NCBI GenBank assembly: GCA_902547755.1
Contig: CACCPA010000006.1
Location: 49,929 to 113,928 of the forward strand
DNA length: 64,000 nucleotides
Direction: 5' to 3'
Source of the DNA: Halieaceae bacterium
Lineage (GTDB): Bacteria > Pseudomonadota > Gammaproteobacteria > Pseudomonadales > Halieaceae
Position numbers and translations under genes: made by a program
Notes under the pieces: model-generated
What the model saw: the letters and a program-made list of their open reading frames with translations, nothing else
What the model was told of the DNA's origin: nothing
Databases searched by the model: none
Part shown: positions 56,013 to 63,062 of the stretch, piece by piece
Position numbering within the stretch: position 1 is the first letter of the stretch
Layout of the letters: every line of letters begins with the position of its first letter

Positions 56013-57554
56013 CTAGTAGTCTCTATCGGCGAACGATGCTTTTTCACGCGCCATGAAATCCAGTAGCGCTTCATCAATGGCTGGATCCAGAGCCGGTGGC
56101 TCGTAGTCCGCCAACATTTGTTTCCAGACGCCGTTCGCCCGCTGCGCAGCGTCTAGACTGCCTTCAGCTGACCACTGCTCATAACTGTTGTTATCGGCAA
56201 TGGTCGAGCGATAAAACGCCGATTCAAAGTTGCTCAATGTGTGCGCAGAACCAAGGAAGTGCTTGCCAGGACCCACCTCGTGGAATGCATCCATTGCCTG
56301 GGCATTTTCGGAAAGATCCATCCCCTCGAGTAAGACCGCGATCATGTTTGCTTGATCGCAGTCCATAACAAATTTTTCGTAGCCCACGGCGAGTCCACCC
56401 TCGAGCCAGCCAGCCGTGTGCAGCATGAAGTTAACGCCCGCCAGGGCAGCCGTTTGAAGGGTGTTAGCCGCTTCATAAGCCGCTTGTGCATCGGGCAGTT
56501 TCGAGGCGCATAGGCCACCACCACTTCGATATGGCACACCGAGTCGACGTGCGAGCGCCGCTGTGGCGTAGATGACCTGGCTGGGCTCTGGCGTGCCGAA
56601 CGTTGGTGCGCCCGTCGCCATCGATACAGCTGCCGCAAACGTACCGAAAACAACAGGACACCCGGGGCGAATGAGCTGTGTCAGCGCAATACCGGCCATC
56701 GCTTCCGCGAGAATCTGAGTACAGGTGCCAGCAACCGTCACAGGCGACATCGCACCTGCCAAAATGAAGGGTGACACCACACAGGATTGGTTGTTTCGTG
56801 CATAGACCTTCAACGACCCCAACATGGTTCCGTCAAAGACCAAGGGCGAGTTCACGTTAATCAGGCTCGTAAATACACAGTTCTGATCGACGAACTCATC
56901 ACCGAAGACAAGCTTCGCCATATCAACTGAATCTTGTGCGCGACGATAGTGGGTTACCGAACCCATCACGGGCTTGTCACTGTATTTGAAATGGCTGTAA
57001 ACCATGTCGTAGTGACGCTTGTTAACCGGCAGGTCCACCGGTTCACATACGGTTCCGCCCGAGTGGTGAATGCCGGGCGCCATGTAAGCCAGTTTCACAA
57101 AATTCCTGAAATCTTCGATCGTCGAGTAGCGTCGACCGTTATCCAAATCATGAGCGAACGGTGAACCATAGGCTGGCACGAGTACCGTATTTTTCCCGCC
57201 GATCGTGACATTACGCTCTGGGTTGCGCGCATGCTGGACATACTCTGAAGGCGCCGTCGCCTGAATGATTTCTCGGCACATGCCCCGCGGAAAGCGCACG
57301 TGAGTTGCGTCAACATTGGCACCCGCCGCCTTGAAGAGCTCTGTTACTTCGGGGTCGTCAAGAAAATCAATGCCAACTTCCTCAAGCAATCGATCCGCAT
57401 TGTCCTCAATGAGCTGAAGGCCTTCTTCACTTAGAATTTCAACGTAGGGAATCTTCCGTTGTATGAAGGGTGCACTCGCCGGTCCTGCGTTGGCTCTCGC
57501 CTCACGACGACCTGCGCGACCGCCTCCTTTTCGTCGTCCTGCTCGCTCGCTCAT
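56013..57554 (-). CDS. Trimethylamine-methyltransferase (MttB) family protein, non-pyrrolysine
   Basis: A 513-residue MttB-superfamily protein, which would move a methyl group from a quaternary or tertiary amine to the corrinoid protein. The body shows LLEEVGIDFLDDPEVTELFKAAGANV, GSPFAHDLDNGRRYSTIEDFRNFVKLA and GAPTFGTPEPSQVIYATAALARRLGVPYR, typical of the family. There is no in-frame amber codon, so it belongs to the branch without pyrrolysine, whose known members use glycine betaine, proline betaine or carnitine. The substrate here is unknown. The first 25 residues are Arg/Gly-rich (RAGRRKGGGRAGRR). First gene of the operon. Confidence 0.9.
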   Translation of the reverse strand: MSERAGRRKGGGRAGRREARANAGPASAPFIQRKIPYVEILSEEGLQLIEDNADRLLEEVGIDFLDDPEVTELFKAAGANVDATHVRFPRGMCREIIQATAPSEYVQHARNPERNVTIGGKNTVLVPAYGSPFAHDLDNGRRYSTIEDFRNFVKLAYMAPGIHHSGGTVCEPVDLPVNKRHYDMVYSHFKYSDKPVMGSVTHYRRAQDSVDMAKLVFGDEFVDQNCVFTSLINVNSPLVFDGTMLGSLKVYARNNQSCVVSPFILAGAMSPVTVAGTCTQILAEAMAGIALTQLIRPGCPVVFGTFAAAVSMATGAPTFGTPEPSQVIYATAALARRLGVPYRSGGGLCASKLPDAQAAYEAANTLQTAALAGVNFMLHTAGWLEGGLAVGYEKFVMDCDQANMIAVLLEGMDLSENAQAMDAFHEVGPGKHFLGSAHTLSNFESAFYRSTIADNNSYEQWSAEGSLDAAQRANGVWKQMLADYEPPALDPAIDEALLDFMAREKASFADRDY

Positions 57555-57591
57555 ACGACTTTCTCTCTTGTTAATAAAGGCCTCAAATCGG

Positions 57592-57672
57592 ACGTCATTT
57601 TAACGTCATAAATGGGGGGAAATGCCAGAAAATCGTGTTAGAAATTAGACTTTTTTCTACCACTTTTTGGTA
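57592..57672. promoter_or_regulatory. Repeats in the control region upstream of the MttB operon
   Basis: Two direct copies of ACGTCAT (57592-57598, 57603-57609), 11 bases apart, and an inverted repeat TACCA-CTTTT-TGGTA (57658-57672) lie 38-118 bases before the MttB start. They could be binding sites for a regulator of the operon. No clear sigma-70 or sigma-54 promoter was found. Confidence 0.35.
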
Positions 57673-57831
57673 ACTATTCGTGGCCCTGTTTTGAGGTCTG
57701 ACCGAGCAATCTTATCGGCAGGTCGCGAGGATATTTCGACCCCTTGTCATGTCGATAACACTTTCGCAACAGTTCATGAGGTACTGTTGTGACATAGCCC
57801 GGTGTTACAGCGATTAATAAGCGAGTCTGCG

Positions 57832-58917
57832 GTGTCAGAAAAACGTATTGCGGTGGTTGGTGCAGGTGTCAATGGCGTGTCCATTGCGACCGCCTGCGCG
57901 TCACTCGGTCACCAGGTGCGGCTATTCGACGAAAGCACGCCTTTTGACCAGACAAGTAGCGCATCGTCTCGCATGCTTCACGGCGGCATTCGCTATATTG
58001 AGCAAGGTCACATTGGGCTGGTGCGCGAGGCTCTGATCGAGCGTGATGGCTGGCTTCGCTTCGCCCCCAATGCAACCCGTGTCGAGCGATTTTATTTCCC
58101 GGTTTACCAAGGGGCGAAGCGGGGACGATGGCTGCTCTTTGCCGGCACATTGATTTATCAATGGCTGGCGGGGCGGTTCTCTGTGGGGCCCAGTCAGTTA
58201 CACAGTAGCGAGGACCTTAAACGTGTCTTCCCAAATCTAGCACCTCAAGGCCTTCGCGGCGGCGCCAGTTACTGTGACGTCGTGATGGACTACGAGCCGC
58301 TGATTCAATGCCTCATGGACGAGGCAAGGAAGCAAGCTGTGCGCATCGTCGAAAACACGCGCATCGAGCGCCTGTATCGCGAGGGCCGCATCGACACTCC
58401 AGACCAGACCCTCGAGTTCGACCGGGTAATCAACGCGGCTGGTCCGTGGGCGGCAACACTTCTCGAGGCCTCAGATATTGATTCTGAATTCACCATTGAC
58501 CACGTGCGCGGCTCACACCTTATTGTAAAAGCATCGTTTCCACATGCACTGGTTCTGCAAGCGCCGGGTGAGCGACGGATCATTTTTGTCATCCCGCTCG
58601 ATGCGGAACATGTGCTGCTCGGCACCACTGAACACAAACATGATTTATCAGACCAGATCGTCTGCACCGATGCTGAAAGCGCTTATCTTTTGCAGATTCT
58701 AAATCAGCATCTATCTCAGCCACTCTCAACAAGCGATATCGTGTCTTCTTTTGCTGGTGTCAGACCCATTGTTCGCCCTCGTGATGCGGCTCCCGGTGAC
58801 ATGAGTTCTGCGAGTAGAGACTCCGAGATCGAAGTTTCTGATCGTCTGATCAGTGTATTCGGCGGTAAGTGGACATCAGCGCGCCACTTAGGGGAAAAAG
58901 TCGCCTCGCTCGTCTAG
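57832..58917 (+). CDS. FAD-dependent oxidoreductase, short GlpD-like
   Basis: A 361-residue DAO-family flavoprotein related to glycerol-3-phosphate dehydrogenase GlpD: IAVVGAGVNGVSIATACASLGHQVRLFDE binds FAD, and SSRMLHGGIRYIEQG and GVRPIVRPRD are GlpD hallmarks. It lacks the C-terminal cap domain of full GlpD (about 500 residues), so the substrate may differ. Divergent from the MttB operon. The start GTG 57832 (MSEKRIAVVG) fits the FAD fold; GTG 57802 is an alternative. Neither has a strong ribosome site. Confidence 0.82.
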   Translation: MSEKRIAVVGAGVNGVSIATACASLGHQVRLFDESTPFDQTSSASSRMLHGGIRYIEQGHIGLVREALIERDGWLRFAPNATRVERFYFPVYQGAKRGRWLLFAGTLIYQWLAGRFSVGPSQLHSSEDLKRVFPNLAPQGLRGGASYCDVVMDYEPLIQCLMDEARKQAVRIVENTRIERLYREGRIDTPDQTLEFDRVINAAGPWAATLLEASDIDSEFTIDHVRGSHLIVKASFPHALVLQAPGERRIIFVIPLDAEHVLLGTTEHKHDLSDQIVCTDAESAYLLQILNQHLSQPLSTSDIVSSFAGVRPIVRPRDAAPGDMSSASRDSEIEVSDRLISVFGGKWTSARHLGEKVASLV

Positions 58918-58996
58918 AGATAACGCCCTTAGCACCAACGAAAAACCGGCCTATGGTTAGTCGCGTAAGGGGACTATCAACGAAAGAAGGTCTCCC

Positions 58997-59392
58997 ATGA
59001 TCACAGCACTTTACGCCAGCCTGCTCGCACTTTGGTTTGTCTTTCTCTCGATGCGTGTTATCGCATTGCGAGGCAACCCAATGTTCGCTTTCTTAATCCT
59101 TGGGGCCTCTCCAGACGAGATGCTCGAACGAGTAGTTCGAGCTCACGGCAACTTGGCTGAGTACGCGCCGATCATGCTGATCTTGCTCTACCTTCTGGAA
59201 ACGCTACCCGGGACATCTGTTACCCCGACGACGCTACACGTGCTTGGAGGCTCCTTCCTGCTGGGCAGACTCATGCACGGTGTGTGTTTTGGCTTCATGA
59301 TGTCGAGTGCACCGCTGCGAATTGGTGGGACGGCTCTCACCCTATTCCCGCTGATAGCCGCGGCGGTGCGACTTCTCAAATCCGTTCTTTAA
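58997..59392 (+). CDS. MAPEG family membrane protein
   Basis: A 131-residue protein with four hydrophobic segments of the MAPEG family (relatives of microsomal glutathione transferases). The motif RVVRAHGNLAEYAPIMLILLYLLE, with the conserved Glu and Asn, is characteristic. Activity in bacteria is mostly unknown. AAGGT lies just before the ATG. Confidence 0.88.
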   Translation: MITALYASLLALWFVFLSMRVIALRGNPMFAFLILGASPDEMLERVVRAHGNLAEYAPIMLILLYLLETLPGTSVTPTTLHVLGGSFLLGRLMHGVCFGFMMSSAPLRIGGTALTLFPLIAAAVRLLKSVL

Positions 59393-59463
59393 AACCGACC
59401 CAGGCGGGTGGCTGTGCTATAAAGATACGAGTAAACCGATAATGTGGGGGATTTGGATACTCA

Positions 59464-60501
59464 ATGACACTTCTCATTGTTTATCTTGCGATTGCCATCG
59501 GCGTCTCGTTTCTGTGTTCTATTCTTGAAGCGGTGCTGCTTTCCATGACGCCTACGTTTGTAGAGCGATTGGCGCAAGACCGGCCCCGCGCTGGTGCCGT
59601 CGTGCAGAAGGTACGCAAGCGCATGGATGAATCCCTTGCCAGCATTTTGATACTCAATACCTTTGCTCACACGATGGGTGCAGCCGGTGTGGGCGCTCAG
59701 GCACTCAACGTCTTTGGTCCCGAAATGGAGACGTTAGTTGCCGTGTTGCTCACACTCGCCATTCTGTATTTCTCGGAAATCATTCCTAAGACAGTAGGTG
59801 CAATGTATTGGCGCGGTCTCGCTATCCCGGCAGCACATGCCATTGTTTGGTTGGTGCGCCTCACCTACCCGCTCGTCTGGGTGTCCACTCGGCTGACCAA
59901 GATCATGGGCAACAAGCAAATGAGTACAGTGACTCGCGAAGAAATTCTGGCGCTCGCCTCGCTAGGTAAACGGCATGGCGCACTGATGTCACAGGAGAAC
60001 GACTACCTCCAGAATATCCTGCGCATGCGGTCAGTCACCACCGAAGATATTCTGACACCGAGAACAGTCGTTCATATGCTGGATGAAAACGCCACCGTGA
60101 ACGACGCGTTGACCCTCGAGAAGTCTCGTCGTTTTTCCCGAATGCCGGTGTATATCGATTCTGTCGATACGGTCACGGGTCATGTGCTACGGAGTGATTT
60201 GTACGAGGCTGAGCGAACCGGCGCAGGTGAGAGCACCATCGCATCACTGCGGCGTGACGTGGTCTATGTCTCGGATAAATTACCTGTCCATAAACTCATC
60301 AATCTCTTCATCACTCACCAAATGCATCTGTTTGTAGTCGAGGATAAATACGGTCAAACCGCAGGTGTAGTGACTTTGGAAGACGCTCTGGAAACACTGC
60401 TCGGTGCGGAAATTGTCGATGAGAGCGATTCCGTCGCCGACATGCAGGAACTGGCCAAGGAAAAGCACAGGGATCGGTTGGAAAGCGCGAGCTCTGATTA
60501 A
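59464..60501 (+). CDS. CNNM/DUF21 plus CBS domain membrane protein
   Basis: A 345-residue protein of the CNNM (DUF21)-CBS group related to HlyC/CorC and magnesium or cobalt transport. It has three or four N-terminal membrane helices (ending in ILYFSEIIPKTVGAMYW, the DUF21 signature), then a CBS pair around residues 195-320 (DILTPRTVVHMLDENATVNDAL; VVEDKYGQTAGVVTLEDALETLLG). The C-terminal CorC transporter-associated domain is missing. The ion it handles is not predictable. Confidence 0.87.
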   Translation: MTLLIVYLAIAIGVSFLCSILEAVLLSMTPTFVERLAQDRPRAGAVVQKVRKRMDESLASILILNTFAHTMGAAGVGAQALNVFGPEMETLVAVLLTLAILYFSEIIPKTVGAMYWRGLAIPAAHAIVWLVRLTYPLVWVSTRLTKIMGNKQMSTVTREEILALASLGKRHGALMSQENDYLQNILRMRSVTTEDILTPRTVVHMLDENATVNDALTLEKSRRFSRMPVYIDSVDTVTGHVLRSDLYEAERTGAGESTIASLRRDVVYVSDKLPVHKLINLFITHQMHLFVVEDKYGQTAGVVTLEDALETLLGAEIVDESDSVADMQELAKEKHRDRLESASSD

Positions 60502-60572
60502 TTGAGCTTTCCGCCCGTAACTTGGGAGGCGCTTCAAAAAAATAAGCACCTAAGACCTTTTTTTGACGCATA

Positions 60573-60598
60573 AAAAAGCCCCATTAATGGAGCTTTTT
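60573..60598. terminator. Bidirectional terminator
   Basis: AAAAAGC (60573-60579) pairs with GCTTTTT (60592-60598), and CCAT with ATGG inside, with one C-A mismatch and a TA loop. It can act on both strands; on the minus strand it lies directly after the tRNA-like CCA end. Confidence 0.85.
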
Positions 60599-60605
60599 CG
60601 TTAGA

Positions 60606-60619
60606 TGGTGCGGAAGGGG
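60606..60619 (-). other. tRNA 3'-end fragment, possible attachment site
   Basis: The minus strand reads CCCCTTCCGCACCA: the 3' half of an acceptor stem (CTTCCGC), a discriminator A and CCA, as in some tRNA-Leu genes. The rest of a tRNA (T-arm, anticodon arm) is missing next to it, and a terminator follows the CCA 7 bases downstream. This is the layout left at one edge when an element integrates into the 3' end of a tRNA gene. Confidence 0.45.
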
Positions 60620-61034
60620 CGACACACATAACAAAAAAATCCCAATTAATTCATGTATTTATAAGCGTATCACACCTTGAATGAGACCAAAAATATACCG
60701 AAGGTATTATCATGTAGGTGCTGCCGCGCCCCTCATATTTAACCCCCGGGGGGCTTACCGCATTTGTCCGGTAGCAGTAGTTACCGGCTAGCAACGTCAG
60801 GGGCAACTCAAAAATTGAAATGGAGCGCTAGTAGGTTGCGACTTGCATTCAAATTGCAACGGAACAAGGGTAGATCGTCTAGAAAACTAAACGAAGGCTC
60901 TTATTTACGAGTCCAGTAGATACCGCAAAAATTCATCGAGGGTTACAACGGGTTGCAAGACAACAAAAACTTTTTAAATTATTGACCTTAGGTCTATTCT
61001 TACGGAAACGCTGCGTAAAAAAGAGTCGAGAGAT

Positions 61035-62057
61035 ATGGACACCGATATTTTCAGTCAAGAAACTAAAGTACTGGCAGATTTCAAAAAGATCAAAGATGAC
61101 GGTACTTTTTCGCAGTCTGATTTTGATAGCCTGGTAGATCAATATAGCAAGCTGCTGAGAACGACCAAAAAGATAATCAAGCTCAGCGATAAGAACGAGC
61201 AACGGCTAAATCAGTTAAAGACGGAAGCGCAAGAGACCAATGAGCAACTGGAAGGCATGTCAGCTCAGTTATCCAAGTTTCTCAGTCCGCAGTTGTACAA
61301 CTCAATTTTTTCTGGCTCTCGACACGGCACCAGGGTTAGCCGTCGGAAGAAGTTAACAGTTTTCTTCTCCGACCTGTGTGGTTTTACTAATTATGTTGAG
61401 AGTATGGAATCTGAGGATGTAACGGATCTACTCAATTTATATCTTGAGACGATGACTAACATCGCGCTAGATCATGGTGCAACTATCGATAAGTACATTG
61501 GTGACGGTATCATGCTTTTCTTTGGCGATCCGGAAACCCGAGGTGTAAAAGAAGACGCCATCCAGTGCGTCAATATGGCGATTGAGATGCTAAGTGCATT
61601 AGATAATTTGGCAGACGAGTGGGCCAAGTACGGATTGAGGGATCAGCTACAAATGAGAATCGGCATCGACACCGGGTTCGCCACTGTTGGCAACTTTGGC
61701 TGCGAGTCAAGGTTAGATTATACGGCAATCGGTGCCGCGGTTAACCGTGCCTCGAGATTGGAAACCGCCGCAGACAATGGATCGATTTACATATCTGAGG
61801 ATACCTATAATCTTGTTAAGGACTCTATCGAAGCAGATGCACTTCCACCAATACACCTAAAAGGAATTGGGGAGTTTCAAGCTCGAAAAGTGATTGCGTC
61901 TAGGAGCACTAAATCAGTATCAATGGCATTAGGTGAGCGGAATGTATCTTTTGTTCTGGACAATTTGAGCACTGCAGAACTCGAATCAACAAAGCAGAGC
62001 CTGGCCAAAGCACTTAGCGATATCGGTGCTTTTCAAGATGAACGCTATCAAGAATGA
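61035..62057 (+). CDS. Class III adenylate/guanylate cyclase with N-terminal coiled-coil stalk
   Basis: A 340-residue soluble cyclase. The catalytic domain (about residues 105-285) has both metal aspartates, Asp113 in FFSDLCGFT and Asp157 in IDKYIGDGIMLFFGD, Lys153 and Asp228 for adenine recognition, and the transition-state Asn237 and Arg241 in AAVNRASRLE; this pattern favours ATP, so cAMP is the likely product. Residues 30-85 form a coiled-coil stalk with QYSKLLRTTKKIIKLSD, a motif type I associate with signalling stalks such as that of the diguanylate cyclase SiaD. There are no membrane segments. It is convergent with siaB, 64 bases away, and its base composition is AT-rich. Confidence 0.9.
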   Translation: MDTDIFSQETKVLADFKKIKDDGTFSQSDFDSLVDQYSKLLRTTKKIIKLSDKNEQRLNQLKTEAQETNEQLEGMSAQLSKFLSPQLYNSIFSGSRHGTRVSRRKKLTVFFSDLCGFTNYVESMESEDVTDLLNLYLETMTNIALDHGATIDKYIGDGIMLFFGDPETRGVKEDAIQCVNMAIEMLSALDNLADEWAKYGLRDQLQMRIGIDTGFATVGNFGCESRLDYTAIGAAVNRASRLETAADNGSIYISEDTYNLVKDSIEADALPPIHLKGIGEFQARKVIASRSTKSVSMALGERNVSFVLDNLSTAELESTKQSLAKALSDIGAFQDERYQE

Positions 62058-62121
62058 AGCGAAGAAATAAAGCGCTCCATACTTTCGAACCACCAGTGGC
62101 GACGACTATCTAGATAGACAC

Positions 62122-62658
62122 TCAGGTTACCCAACCACGATATACGAAGAGTGCACCAAACTCGTGCGCCTGAAAGTCAAACTCAAATTTTTTCACTCTT
62201 CGAGCCATCTCAATAAAGCCCAAACCTGCGCCGGCAGAATCCTCGGGTGGACCATCTTTCAAACGTTGACGGTAAAGCTTTCTCAACTCCTGTTGGTCCT
62301 TTACGGATAAATCCACCAGCGTTGACTCGAGTACATCTCTTTTAGACTCCGAGACCACATTAACGGCCTCTATAAGAAAGCAATCGTCATCAAGCGATAT
62401 GGCGATAGTTCCGACACTATCACCAGTGGACTTTGTTTTCTGATGAGAATACCTAATTATATTTTGAGCTTGCTCGATGAAAACACCAAAAACTCTATTT
62501 GCAACCGCTTCTTCTGTTTCTTTGTCAGACAGTTGATGACGCACAGGATTTGCTATTGTAGTGAGTAAATCTTCGGTCATGGGCCCTGAGTAGCAGAACA
62601 GTGTTTGACGGTTTTGCATGAAGGTGTGTAACCCAACGGTGTCTTTATTTGGACTCAT
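62122..62658 (-). CDS. siaB: SiaB-family protein kinase
   Basis: A 178-residue DUF6272 protein with a histidine-kinase-like ATPase fold. In Pseudomonas, SiaB phosphorylates SiaC on a hydroxyl residue. The N-box is seen as EQAQNIIRYSH (Asn66) and the G-box as GAGLGFIEMARR (residues 143-154). AGGAG precedes ATG 62658. It lies 23 bases after siaC in a siaA-siaC-siaB order. Symbol by homology and context. Confidence 0.85.
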   Translation of the reverse strand: MSPNKDTVGLHTFMQNRQTLFCYSGPMTEDLLTTIANPVRHQLSDKETEEAVANRVFGVFIEQAQNIIRYSHQKTKSTGDSVGTIAISLDDDCFLIEAVNVVSESKRDVLESTLVDLSVKDQQELRKLYRQRLKDGPPEDSAGAGLGFIEMARRVKKFEFDFQAHEFGALFVYRGWVT

Positions 62659-62681
62659 TACCGGGCTCTCCTCTAATCTAC

Positions 62682-63062
62682 CTACGCAGTTTGTTCAACG
62701 TCGATTGGGACGAGCTCATAGGTGCAGCTCTCTAAATCTTCTTGAAAGTCCTCACCTGCCTCCAGCATAGTGTCGTCCTCGGTTCGATAACACCATTGGA
62801 TTACGATCTCGCGACCAGCTTCTGCTGTTTCTTCGAGGTACTCAAAGAAATCAAAAAGAAACTTAGCCGATGAGCTATTGAAATAGTAGAGCTCAATCAC
62901 AACTTTGAAGGTGCCAGTTTCCAGGCTTATAGACTCTTCTAAGGCATCTAAAACTGGTCCGGACCATTCAGATATGTTCTCTGGATAACACTCCCCTCGG
63001 ATCGCGCAGGACCGCGAGGTTAATTCTACATAGGGCGTCCTTTGAGTTTGTTCAAAAATCAT
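62682..63062 (-). CDS. siaC: SiaC-family regulatory phosphoprotein
   Basis: A 126-residue DUF1987 protein. In Pseudomonas, unphosphorylated SiaC binds the stalk of the diguanylate cyclase SiaD and switches it on; SiaA and SiaB set its phosphorylation. The family core is ELYYFNSSSAKFLFDFFEYLEE. The usual motif is N-T-S-S as I recall, and the phospho-acceptor Thr is here Ser63 or a neighbour. Its start overlaps the siaA stop by four bases (ATGA). Confidence 0.87.
   Translation of the reverse strand: MIFEQTQRTPYVELTSRSCAIRGECYPENISEWSGPVLDALEESISLETGTFKVVIELYYFNSSSAKFLFDFFEYLEETAEAGREIVIQWCYRTEDDTMLEAGEDFQEDLESCTYELVPIDVEQTA

Larger units (their letters stand above)
60502..61034. other. AT-rich spacer without genes
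   Basis: This 533-base stretch has no coding region I can support. It contains a terminator (60573-60598), a tRNA 3'-end-like fragment (60606-60619), a palindrome CCCCCGGGGG near 60743-60753 and, from about 60620 on, a shift to lower GC that continues into the genes after it. It may be the left edge of an integrated element. Confidence 0.6.

Noticed and set aside
56013..57554. Pyrrolysine-type trimethylamine methyltransferase
   Set aside because: The frame is complete at 513 residues with no in-frame TAG, and no pyl genes are seen.
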